Shown piece by piece: positions 48,397 to 55,809 of a stretch of 64,000 nt of DNA. The notes under the pieces were generated by a model. That model saw only the letters and a list, made by a program, of their open reading frames with translations, had not been told where the DNA came from and ran no database searches. This DNA is from Azospirillum brasilense (GTDB taxonomy: Bacteria; Pseudomonadota; Alphaproteobacteria; Azospirillales; Azospirillaceae), in NCBI RefSeq assembly GCF_001315015.1, contig NZ_CP012914.1, positions 868,001 to 932,000 of the forward strand, read 5' to 3'. The translations under genes and the position numbers were made by a program. Each line of letters starts with the position of its first letter. Position 1 is the stretch's first letter.

Positions 48397-49572
48397 ATGC
48401 TGGCACTGCTGTCGAAGCCCACGCGCCCGGCGGTCGATTGGGACCGCTTGAGCCGACGGATTCTGGATCGGAGCGCGCAGGCCTGCTGGGTGGTGGATCG
48501 CGAACTGGTCACCGTCGGCGTCAACCCGGCGCTGTGCGCCTTGCTCGGCTACCGGGCCGGGGAATTGGTCGGAACCCATCTTCTGGCCTATGTGGCCGAG
48601 GAAAGCCGGAGCGTCCTGGAGCGGCAGGCGGCCATCCGCGACCTGACCCCGCACCGCAGCTACGACGTTACCCTCATCCGCTCCGACGGGATGCCGCTCC
48701 GCGTGATCTTCAACGACTCGTGGCTGGACGGCGACGCCGACTCGGACGATGGGCCGGCGCCGGGCTTCTGCATCTTCGTTACCGACATCGCCCGCCGCTT
48801 CGAGGAAGAGACGCAGCGCGCGCTGCGGGTGGACCAACTGGCGGACGCGGTCGCGCGCATGAACCGCTTCCTGGGGCAGATCTGCCAGGAGCTGAAGGAC
48901 CCGCTGAGCGCCATCCTCGGCGCGACGCAGATGATCTCCTCCGACGTGGCGCTCCCCGACCCGGCAGGCGGCGGCTCGGCGGTGGGGAGCGCGCATCTTG
49001 GCGCCTATGCCGCGCTGTGCAGCGACGCCGGGCGGCAGATGATGCGGACCATCGAGAACCTGTCGCTGTGGTCCCGCCTGCAGTTGAATCAGGTGCCGCT
49101 CGATCTGCGGAGCTATGAGCTGGGCGGCCTGCTTCAGGACGTTCTGGAGGAACTGGCGCCGCGCGCCCGCGCCCGCGACATCCTGATCGTCAACCGCATC
49201 GTTGCCACCCCGGTGCTGGGCGACCTGTCCGCGCTGAGCACCGTGCTGAAGCATCTGGTCGAGAACGCGGTGCGCTTCTCCCCCTCGGGAAGCATGGTCA
49301 TGCTGTCCGCCGCACTGGCGGATGGGCGGGTGACCGTGCGGGTCCAGGACAACGGGATGGGCATTCCGGAGGATCTGCAGCCCCATCTGTTCCGCATCGA
49401 CCCGCACCACGCCGCCCCCGGTGCCGATGGGGAGGTGGGGAGCGGTCTCGGTCTGCTGATCTGCAAGGCTCTGGTCGAGCGCATGGGGGGCGGCATCCGC
49501 GTCTTCAGCAAGGCGGGCGGCGGAACCGCGGTCACCGTGACCCTGACCCGAGGGGTTTGCGCCGGATTGTAA
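48397..49572 (+). CDS. PAS-domain histidine-kinase-like protein lacking the phospho-acceptor His
   Basis: The 391-residue cytosolic protein has a PAS domain (residues ~15-125; LDRSAQACWVVDRELVTVGVNPALCALLGYRAGELVG), then a HisKA-like helix and an ATPase domain. The ATP sites look intact: N-box HLVENAVRFSPSG, G1 DNGMGIP, G2 GSGLGLLICKALVERMGGGI. In the HisKA signature FLGQICQELKDPLSAILGA the expected His before Glu-Leu is Gln (codon CAG). It therefore may be a kinase-dead sensor, or one acting through a partner. A GGACGGGAGGGG site precedes the ATG 48397; GTG 48361 is an upstream alternative. Confidence 0.85.
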   Translation: MLALLSKPTRPAVDWDRLSRRILDRSAQACWVVDRELVTVGVNPALCALLGYRAGELVGTHLLAYVAEESRSVLERQAAIRDLTPHRSYDVTLIRSDGMPLRVIFNDSWLDGDADSDDGPAPGFCIFVTDIARRFEEETQRALRVDQLADAVARMNRFLGQICQELKDPLSAILGATQMISSDVALPDPAGGGSAVGSAHLGAYAALCSDAGRQMMRTIENLSLWSRLQLNQVPLDLRSYELGGLLQDVLEELAPRARARDILIVNRIVATPVLGDLSALSTVLKHLVENAVRFSPSGSMVMLSAALADGRVTVRVQDNGMGIPEDLQPHLFRIDPHHAAPGADGEVGSGLGLLICKALVERMGGGIRVFSKAGGGTAVTVTLTRGVCAGL

Positions 49573-50086
49573 TACCGGCAAACGGATGGTCAGCCGAACC
49601 GTTTCCGCCGCCGGGGTGAGAGACGGCGGGATCGGGGTGCCCCATGCGGGGAATCCGAACATTCAGTTGTCAACAGGGCACAGACCCGCGCGAAATCGCC
49701 GCGCCGGGAGTCCGGCATCAGAATCCAATTGACAGGCGTGAGCGCTGCAACACCCCCTCAATTCTGGAAAGGCAATGCATTTCAATGGTTTGTGTGACAT
49801 GCTCAAAATTTGGGCAAATCGCGCTATGGCCTTGTCGCGCTTGACTCGAATCGGGAAAAGCCGGCCCTTGTCAACACAGTTATCCACAGACTCTGTGGAG
49901 AGCCTAAGCGGGAGGTGAGGGAGCCGGCCCCCAGCCCATAACCTTTGGCGGGAGGCCCGTCCAATCAGAATAAGTACTTCAGATTTTAGGCTTCGCGCGT
50001 TTTTGTCGCTATAGTGGTCACGCCTCATCCTGCCGTATTGCTCCAAATCAACCGGCCCTGGATGAGCGACGACGGGAGGGGTGCCC
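49573..50086. other. 514-bp intergenic region rich in GANTC and DnaA-box-like sites
   Basis: No gene is supported. Six GANTC sites occur within 245 bp (49651, 49708, 49721, 49843, 49848, 49889). A consensus DnaA box TTATCCACA lies at 49880-49888, and TTGTCAACA occurs at 49667 and 49868. A palindrome-like TCCACAGACTCTGTGGA spans 49883-49899. It is AT-richer than the flanking genes. Confidence 0.55.
49880..49888 (+). promoter_or_regulatory. DnaA-box consensus TTATCCACA
   Basis: The nine bases match the strict DnaA-box consensus exactly and overlap the GANTC site at 49889 by adjacency. With two TTGTCAACA words nearby it could bind DnaA, either as a regulatory or titration site. Confidence 0.5.
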
Positions 50087-50419
50087 ATGCTGGATGTCTA
50101 TGGGACGTCTTGCCCGGCGGCGCGTCCGCGATGGTCGTGGCACGCGGCGACCGGTGAGTTGCGGTTTCGGCGCGTGCAGGGATTTGCCGTTCCGGCGTTG
50201 GGGGCGTTGATGCTGTCCGCGTTGATCCTCCATCTGCTGCTGACCCTCGCCGCTCATTTGGGCGGGGCCGACATGGCGGGGGTGCTGGCGGTGGCGCTGG
50301 GCATGGTGGCGGTCCTTCTGGTCCTGCTTCCCTTTGCCCTGCTGTGCGTCCGGCGGGCGCAGGACGCTCTGGCCGCCGGATCGGAACGTCGCGGGAGAGC
50401 GGCTTCGCCGCAGGGTTGA
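50087..50419 (+). CDS. Small two-span membrane protein
   Basis: The 110-residue protein has a polar N-terminal ~30 residues with a cysteine, then two hydrophobic helices (VPALGALMLSALILHLLLTLAA and VLAVALGMVAVLLVLLPFALLCV) and a basic C-terminus. No family is recognised. A GACGGGAGGGG site precedes the start; GTG 50081 is an alternative. It lies about 100 bp before another small gene on the same strand. Confidence 0.6.
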   Translation: MLDVYGTSCPAARPRWSWHAATGELRFRRVQGFAVPALGALMLSALILHLLLTLAAHLGGADMAGVLAVALGMVAVLLVLLPFALLCVRRAQDALAAGSERRGRAASPQG

Positions 50420-50521
50420 AGCGCCGCCGGTCGGGGAAATCACGGTTGCCCCCTTTTGTAAGTCCGCGCATAAAGTGATGACGCCGTGGCGATGGACGGC
50501 GCTGTTCGGCGGGGGCTGTGC

Positions 50522-50887
50522 ATGGGGTTGTTCGATTTTCTGAAGGTGACCGTCAAGGACGAGAAGAAGGCGGCACCGCGCCGTCCCAGCGCGTCCCCTG
50601 GCCCGTCGAACGTGATCGAGTTCGACGGCAAGAGCTTTCCCTTGGCCGGGGTCAGTCACAAGGGCTTCGTGGCGACCGGCTTCGATGGGTCCCTGATTCC
50701 CAGCCAGACCGCCCGCATCACGGTGCGGGTCGACGACGCCTGCGGCAAGTTCACCTTTGCCGCCACCGTGACCATCGAGGAGGTCAAGGGCGGATCGGTG
50801 TCCGGCGCCTGGAACATGCTGCCGCCGGAGGTTGAGGCGACCATCCGCAAGTATCTGCAGATCCGTAAGCAGAAGACCGGAAAGTAG
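50522..50887 (+). CDS. Unknown 121-residue protein, possibly a degenerate PilZ-like domain
   Basis: The product starts MGLFDFLKVTVKDEKKAAPRRP, then has a beta-rich core (VIEFDGKSFPLAGVSHKGFVATGFDGSLIPSQTARITVRVDD) and a C-terminal helix (MLPPEVEATIRKYLQIRKQ), the layout of PilZ domains. The RxxxR and D/NxSxxG c-di-GMP motifs are not visible, so nucleotide binding is doubtful. It is soluble and encoded alone. An earlier in-frame Met at 50486 would add twelve residues. Confidence 0.6.
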   Translation: MGLFDFLKVTVKDEKKAAPRRPSASPGPSNVIEFDGKSFPLAGVSHKGFVATGFDGSLIPSQTARITVRVDDACGKFTFAATVTIEEVKGGSVSGAWNMLPPEVEATIRKYLQIRKQKTGK

Positions 50888-50920
50888 TCGGGCTGGCCCG
50901 GCTCCGGCTGCCCGCGCGGC

Positions 50921-52288
50921 TCAATTGGCGGTGCGGAGGGCCGCGTCGCCGGTCTTCGCACCCGTCTTTAACCCGGCATTCACCCCGGCATTCACCAGGG
51001 TCGGGGCCATGGCCGTCGCCGGCGTGGCGATCTGGTGCATCCGCTCGATCCATTCCGACAGGGTGACGAACTCGCAGCCCTTTGCGCGCATCGCGGCAAT
51101 CACGCGGGGCAGGGCATTGAGGGTGGACGGGTAGGTGGAGTGCAGCAGAAGCACGCTGCCGGTTCCCGCTTCGGTCTTCACATGCTGCACGATGCGGTCG
51201 GGGTCGCGGACCTGCCAGTCCCGGGTGTCCACGGTCCACAGGACCGGGCTCATGCTTTCCTCGCGGGCGATGGTCAGCAAATCGGGCGTGTAGCGCCCGT
51301 AGGGAGGGCGGAACAGCACCGGGTTGGCGCCGAACCCGCGCAGGATGCGGTTGGCCTCGGCAATCTCGTGCCGCTGGGCGTCGGGGGCCATGGCGCGCAG
51401 ATCGGCGTGGGTCAGGCTGTGATTGCCGATCTCGTGCCCGGCGGCGAGGAAGTCGCGGATCACCTCGCCCTGGTTCTCGGCAACGCTGGCGACCGGAAAA
51501 TAGGTTGCGGGAATCTTTTCGCGGTTCAGCACGTCCAGGATCTGGCGGGTGACCACCCGGTGCGGCCCGTCGTCGAAGGTGAGGGCGCAGAGGTTCCAGC
51601 CCTCTTCCTTCAGCGTCGCCGGCATGACGTCCAGCGCCGTATCGGGAATCACCGCGCCCAGCCGGCCCTTGCGGCGCCCGGACTTCTCGATGGCGGCCAT
51701 GGTCCGGGCGGCTTCCGGCGGATAGGTGATGGCGATGTCCGGCTTGGCTTCGCCGCCGGAGCGGGCCGGGGCGGACTGGGCGCTGTCGACAGGTGCCCGC
51801 TCCGCCGGGGCCTTTTCCAAGGGGGCTTGGGATGGCGCGGGCAGGGGAGCGGCGTCAAGGACGAGGCAGCCGAACCCGGCACCGACCATGCGGCGGCACA
51901 GCGACGTCACGTCCAGCCCGATCGGCGTGGTGGCCCGCAGGGCGACGCCTTCGCCCTGGCGCCGCGCGTCGAGCGGTACGACCGCAGGGTTGAGCCCGTC
52001 CGCCAATTCGGGGGAGCGGCGGCGCAGACTGTCCCAAGCCCACCAGGCATCGCCTTCTCTTTGGAAAAGGCCAAGCTGCAGCAACGACGGACCATCCGCG
52101 GCCTGGGCGGCGGTGTTCGGAAGAGCGGTTACCACGCCCGCGGCCAGTGGCAGTGCGAACAGGAGGGAACGGAAGCGGCGCAGGGCCGTGGCGAGACGGC
52201 CCGTGAAGAAGCAGGACGTGAGGGAGCGTCCGTGGTCAGGCCGGTTCACGCGTTTATCCTCCGGGTCGTCGCTCCCGTCGAATACCAC
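50921..52288 (-). CDS. Polysaccharide deacetylase (NodB/CE4 family), exported
   Basis: The 455-residue protein has a signal or anchor segment near residues 40-65 (RSLLFALPLAAGVVTALP) followed by AQAA. A Pro/Ala linker and a CE4 domain from about residue 235 follow. CE4 motifs are CALTFDDGPHRVV (Asp dyad), GHEIGNHSLTHADLR (His pair) and LFRPPYGRYTPDL. It likely removes acetyl groups from envelope or extracellular polysaccharide in the periplasm. The C-terminal ~30 residues repeat NAG-K-TGA-type words. It converges with the 121-aa gene. Confidence 0.88.
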   Translation of the reverse strand: MVFDGSDDPEDKRVNRPDHGRSLTSCFFTGRLATALRRFRSLLFALPLAAGVVTALPNTAAQAADGPSLLQLGLFQREGDAWWAWDSLRRRSPELADGLNPAVVPLDARRQGEGVALRATTPIGLDVTSLCRRMVGAGFGCLVLDAAPLPAPSQAPLEKAPAERAPVDSAQSAPARSGGEAKPDIAITYPPEAARTMAAIEKSGRRKGRLGAVIPDTALDVMPATLKEEGWNLCALTFDDGPHRVVTRQILDVLNREKIPATYFPVASVAENQGEVIRDFLAAGHEIGNHSLTHADLRAMAPDAQRHEIAEANRILRGFGANPVLFRPPYGRYTPDLLTIAREESMSPVLWTVDTRDWQVRDPDRIVQHVKTEAGTGSVLLLHSTYPSTLNALPRVIAAMRAKGCEFVTLSEWIERMHQIATPATAMAPTLVNAGVNAGLKTGAKTGDAALRTAN

Positions 52289-52354
52289 CCCTTCGGGATT
52301 AATTCAAACGGCGCAACCTCCGGCGGTTTCGATGCTCCGGCAAACCCTTAGGGA

Positions 52355-52380
52355 GGAACCTTCGCTGTTCCGGCACGGTT
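52355..52380 (+). promoter_or_regulatory. EcfG-like promoter GGAAC-N17-GGTT
   Basis: GGAAC (52355-52359) and GGTT (52377-52380) are spaced 17 bp, about 92 bp before the DUF2934 gene. The extended GGAACC-N16-GGTTG equals the site at 41166. Confidence 0.45.
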
Positions 52381-52472
52381 GACGGGAAGCGCGCCTGCTC
52401 CATGCCTCACCTCATCGGGGGTGTTCAAGGGCATGGCGGGCGTGGAACGAGAACCGAAAGGAGGCAGCCCGG

Positions 52473-52766
52473 ATGGCGGATGATTTGGAAAGCCGGATCA
52501 GAGCGCGCGCTCACCAGATCTGGGAGCGTGAAGGCCGTCCGGAGGACCGCGCCGCGGATCATTGGACGCTGGCCCGCGAGGAAATCGCCATTGAGGACAA
52601 TTACCGGGACACCTTGCGCCCGAATCCGGCCCGCGGCCCCGACGACACGGCCGAGCGGACCGAACCGGTGGAGCCCGTGCTGAGCATGGAAAACCAGGGC
52701 GAGATGCCGGGCATCGCCGACCAGGGCGAGGAGTTCCGCATTCCCGGCCAAAGCCGCGACATCTGA
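52473..52766 (+). CDS. DUF2934 protein
   Basis: The 97-residue protein begins LESRIRARAHQIWEREGRPEDRAADHWTLAREE, a clear DUF2934 motif (helix, WEREG-P, then D/HW). The remainder is acidic and disordered. The family is unknown in function but often stress-associated in alphaproteobacteria. An AAAGGAGG ribosome site precedes the ATG, and an EcfG-like promoter lies upstream. The HPF-cold-shock gene follows after 52 bp and may be co-transcribed. Confidence 0.82.
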   Translation: MADDLESRIRARAHQIWEREGRPEDRAADHWTLAREEIAIEDNYRDTLRPNPARGPDDTAERTEPVEPVLSMENQGEMPGIADQGEEFRIPGQSRDI

Positions 52767-52818
52767 ACGCGGCCCGCGTTGCGCCGCTTTCTCACGCCGT
52801 GCTTAAAGAGGATTCCCC

Positions 52819-53403
52819 ATGGACACGAACCTGGAAATCGCCTTCCACAACATGGACTCCCAGCCGGAACTGGAGGCCTACATCCGCGAACGGGCGGAGA
52901 AGACGGAAAAGCTGTTCGACCGGCTGGTCGGCATGCGGGTCGCCGTGGAAGCCCAGCACCGCCAGCATAAGACCGGCAACGTCTTCGACGTCCATATCGA
53001 GCTGATGGTGCCGGGCCAGGACATCGTGGTCAGCCGCAAGCCGAACAAGGCGAAGGAACGCTACGCCAATCCCGACGCCCGCACCTCGATCCGCGACGCC
53101 TTCGAAGCCGCGGAGCGGCAACTGAAGGAATACAAGGACAAGATGCGCCGCGATGTGAAGGTCCATGATCCGGAACAGCCGGGCCGTGTCTCGCAGATCA
53201 ACCCGACCGAGGACCACGGATTCATCACGACCAACACCGGGACACAGCTCTATTTCCACCGGAACAGCTGTCTGAACGTGGACTTGGACCAGCTCAAGAC
53301 CGGCGATCCGGTGAAATATGTGGAAGCCACGGGCGACACCGGCCCGACCGCCGCCAAGGTCTGGCGCGCCTCCGGGTCCGACACCGAGTTGCGGGCCACC
53401 TGA
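52819..53403 (+). CDS. HPF/RaiA-like domain fused to a cold-shock domain
   Basis: The N-terminal ~110 residues match the RaiA/HPF fold that binds the ribosome decoding centre (EIAFHNMDSQPELEAYIRERAEKTEKLFDRL and FDVHIELMVPGQDIVV). Residues ~125-185 are a cold-shock domain (GRVSQINPTEDHGFITTNTGTQLYFHRNSC), with the RNP-1-like GFITT and RNP-2-like LYFHR elements. The usual HPF C-terminal dimerisation domain is absent. It probably acts in ribosome hibernation or RNA binding under stress. A strong terminator follows. Confidence 0.87.
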   Translation: MDTNLEIAFHNMDSQPELEAYIRERAEKTEKLFDRLVGMRVAVEAQHRQHKTGNVFDVHIELMVPGQDIVVSRKPNKAKERYANPDARTSIRDAFEAAERQLKEYKDKMRRDVKVHDPEQPGRVSQINPTEDHGFITTNTGTQLYFHRNSCLNVDLDQLKTGDPVKYVEATGDTGPTAAKVWRASGSDTELRAT

Positions 53404-53422
53404 CGACAAGGCCTCTGCGGAG

Positions 53423-53454
53423 AAAGCCCCTGCCGATTGGCGGGGGCTTTTTCT
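53423..53454 (+). terminator. Rho-independent terminator after the HPF-cold-shock gene
   Basis: AAAGCCCCTGCC and GGCGGGGGCTTT form a stem around GATT, followed by TTCTTT. Confidence 0.87.
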
Positions 53455-53474
53455 TTGGGAGCTTTGTCGTTGGG

Positions 53475-54707
53475 CTAGGCTCTCTGGGCCGGGGGCATCG
53501 GGTCCGCCGAGGTCGGACCGGTCGGGTCCGGCATCGCGGCGGGGACGGGGTCCTCGTTCAGGTCGTAGATGTCCGGATGCAGGCGGACGGCGTCGCGGTC
53601 GTCCACCGTCGCGGTCCAATAGACGAAGCGCACCGGCACCGGCTGGGTCAGCTTGATCCACTGCGGCTCCTGCCGGTCCAGCATGCGGTCCAGCCGCGCC
53701 GTGGACACATGCTCGGTCTCCAGCAGCGCCTCGGCCATGCCGCGGGCGTCCTCCAGCCGCACGCAGCCGGAACTGACGGTGCGGATCTCGCGGTCGAACA
53801 GCCTCGGCTCATTGGTCCCGTGCAGATAGATGTTGTAGGGGTTGGTCATGTTGAACCGGTACCGGCCCAGCGCGTTGTGGTCGCCCGGCTGCTGGACGAT
53901 CCGCACGCGGCGCGGCGAGACGTTGCGCCAGTCCACGACGGCCGGCTCCACCGGGGCGCCGTCCAGATAGACCACCGCGTTCGCAATGCCCGGCGTGCCC
54001 TTGGACCGCAGCAGGGGCAGCTTGTCTTCCTTCAGGACGGTGGGGGGCACGGTCCAGGTCGGGTTGACGATGACGTGGGTGATCTGGTCCTGGAGCAGCG
54101 GCGTCTCGCGCGACGGGCGTCCGACGATCGAGCGCATGGTCAGCGCCTCCTCCCCGTCGCGGACCAGCGTGGTGGTTTGGCTGGGCAGATTCACCAGGAT
54201 CACGGTGTCTGGAGCGGTGTCGCGGAAGGCGCGCATGGACAGCGCGCTGCGCCGCATCTGGGCGGCCGCCTCCTGCGGGCTGCGGTCCAGCGCCACCCGC
54301 GTTCCGCCGCCGACCAGCCCATCCACCTTCATGCGCTGGCTGAACTGGAAGGCGCGCACCGCGGTGTCCACCTCCTCGTCGTAAAGATCGCCCCGGCGCA
54401 GCCGGTCGAGGAAACCCAGTTCGGCCAAACGCTGCGTCAGCCGCTCCACGCGTTCGCCGCTGCTGCCCTTCTTGAGAAGCGGGCCGGACCCGATGCGGGT
54501 GATGGAACGTTCCGGTTCCGCCTCCAGCACCGTGGCGACGGCGTCCAGCCGGTCGGCCCAGCCGGTCAGCGTGTCGCGGTAGGGGGCCGCCTCGGCGGCG
54601 GCCTGGGTGGCGGCCGTGCCGGCGATCACGGACAGCGCCAGCGTCAGCGCGGCCAGGACCGGCGCCGGCCGGTGTCGTTGGTCGGGAAGCGTCTGGGATG
54701 TGTGCAT
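53475..54707 (-). CDS. L,D-transpeptidase, YcbB/LdtD-like
   Basis: It makes 3-3 DAP-DAP cross-links in peptidoglycan in the periplasm. The 410-residue protein has a signal peptide (APVLAALTLALSVIAGTAATQAAAEA), then a peptidoglycan-binding domain (SGERVERLTQRLAELGFLDRLRRGDLYDEEVDTAV). The YkuD catalytic domain has NIYLHGTNEPRLFDREIRTVSSGCVRLEDA, where the His of HGT and the Cys of SSGC are catalytic. A Pro-rich C-terminal tail follows. It is divergent from a MepK-like gene, as ycbB and ycbK are neighbours in E. coli. Confidence 0.9.
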   Translation of the reverse strand: MHTSQTLPDQRHRPAPVLAALTLALSVIAGTAATQAAAEAAPYRDTLTGWADRLDAVATVLEAEPERSITRIGSGPLLKKGSSGERVERLTQRLAELGFLDRLRRGDLYDEEVDTAVRAFQFSQRMKVDGLVGGGTRVALDRSPQEAAAQMRRSALSMRAFRDTAPDTVILVNLPSQTTTLVRDGEEALTMRSIVGRPSRETPLLQDQITHVIVNPTWTVPPTVLKEDKLPLLRSKGTPGIANAVVYLDGAPVEPAVVDWRNVSPRRVRIVQQPGDHNALGRYRFNMTNPYNIYLHGTNEPRLFDREIRTVSSGCVRLEDARGMAEALLETEHVSTARLDRMLDRQEPQWIKLTQPVPVRFVYWTATVDDRDAVRLHPDIYDLNEDPVPAAMPDPTGPTSADPMPPAQRA

Positions 54708-55036
54708 GATCCGTCCTCGTCTGGCAGGAGGTCCGATCCCCCGTCCTTTCTATCGAATGTAGTACGTGAGGCCCCGTCCGGCGAGGCGGCGAGGCGAATC
54801 CAAAGGGTCGGGAAATCGGCGTACGGCCTCCGGCCAGGGAGCAACCATTGCGGGTGGGGGCGCTGGAGGCCGATTTGTGACCGATTCGGGCCATTTTCGG
54901 GTTGATCCCGGTCAAGCCCTAGCCTATAGGGAATAGTCGTTCGCTATGACCATACTGATTTTGGTCTTATTCGGACAATCCATAGGGGGCGCCCGGCGCT
55001 GGAACGGTGCGGCCCGATCACCAAAATGCATAGGGA
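54708..55036. other. Divergent intergenic region between the L,D-transpeptidase and MepK-like genes
   Basis: No gene is supported. Four related words, CTATAGGGAAT, CCATAGGGGG, GCATAGGGAGT and a GTCAAGCCC-CTATAGGG copy, occur between 54913 and 55036. The last forms the ribosome-site region of the MepK-like gene. A shared regulator site is possible. Confidence 0.35.
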
Positions 55037-55636
55037 GTGATGCTTTTGGGGAATGACGACCGTGCCGCGCCGATGAATGGGCGCGAGACCGGCCGCCGTG
55101 GGTTTCTGACCTTCGCCGCCGCCGCTCTGACCGCTTTGGCCGTTCCGGCCCTGGTGCCTGCCGCACCGGCCCTCGCGGCCCCCTTGGCCGGCGGCGTCCG
55201 CCGCCTGACCCTGCACAACATCAACACCAACGAACAGTTCAGCGGAGTCTATTGGGCCGATGGTGCCTATCGACCGGACGCTCTGAAAAAGCTGGACGTG
55301 CTGCTGCGCGATCATCGGGCCAAGCAGGTCGGCCGCTACGATCCGCGCCTGTTCGACGTGCTGGCCCGCCTGCACCAGACGCTGGACAGCGACGAGCCCT
55401 TCCGGGTCATCTGCGGCTACCGCTCGCGCCGCACCAACGCCATGGCCCGCCGCCGCTCGCGCGGGGTGGCGAAGGAAAGCTACCACACCCGCGGCATGGC
55501 CATCGACGTGATGCTGCCGGATGTCGAGTTGAAGGCGATCGCCACCGCAGCCCGCAGCATGGAGGCCGGGGGCGTCGGCTATTACCCGCGCAGCGGCTTC
55601 GTGCACATCGACACCGGGCCGGTCCGCACCTGGTGA
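55037..55636 (+). CDS. DUF882/peptidase M15-type murein endopeptidase, MepK (YcbK)-like, Tat signal
   Basis: E. coli MepK cleaves 3-3 cross-links made by L,D-transpeptidases. The 199-residue protein has a twin-arginine signal (ETGRRGFLTFAAAALTALAV) with cleavage after ALAA. The zinc-peptidase block reads ESYHTRGMAIDVMLPDVELKAIA and ends GYYPRSGFVHIDTGPVRTW, giving the His-X6-Asp and His ligands. Tat export implies folding before export, possibly with zinc. It sits divergently from the L,D-transpeptidase gene, supporting a joint role. ATG 55037 has the GGGAGTG site; an internal Met at codon 13 is an alternative. Confidence 0.88.
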   Translation: MMLLGNDDRAAPMNGRETGRRGFLTFAAAALTALAVPALVPAAPALAAPLAGGVRRLTLHNINTNEQFSGVYWADGAYRPDALKKLDVLLRDHRAKQVGRYDPRLFDVLARLHQTLDSDEPFRVICGYRSRRTNAMARRRSRGVAKESYHTRGMAIDVMLPDVELKAIATAARSMEAGGVGYYPRSGFVHIDTGPVRTW

Positions 55637-55735
55637 CCTTAAGACCCCTTGTGCGGTGAGGGCATGGTCACGGGCGTCATAGGCTGACTTGCCGTACGCC
55701 CTGTTCCGGGCGCCTGCCCAGTCGATAGGCACCCC

Positions 55736-55760
55736 GGAACCATGGCCCGGCGCACCGGTT
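55736..55760 (+). promoter_or_regulatory. EcfG-like promoter GGAAC-N16-GGTT
   Basis: GGAAC (55736-55740) and GGTT (55757-55760) are spaced 16 bp, 50 bp before the baeRF-type gene, a typical promoter distance. Confidence 0.45.
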
Positions 55761-55809
55761 GCTCCAATCGGAATTCCCCGAACGAGCAACACGGAGGGCG
55801 ACGAAGGCG

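Noticed and set aside
49573..50086. Chromosomal origin of replication
   Set aside because: Only one strict DnaA box, no AT-rich unwinding element and no origin-associated gene (dnaA, hemE, gidA) nearby.
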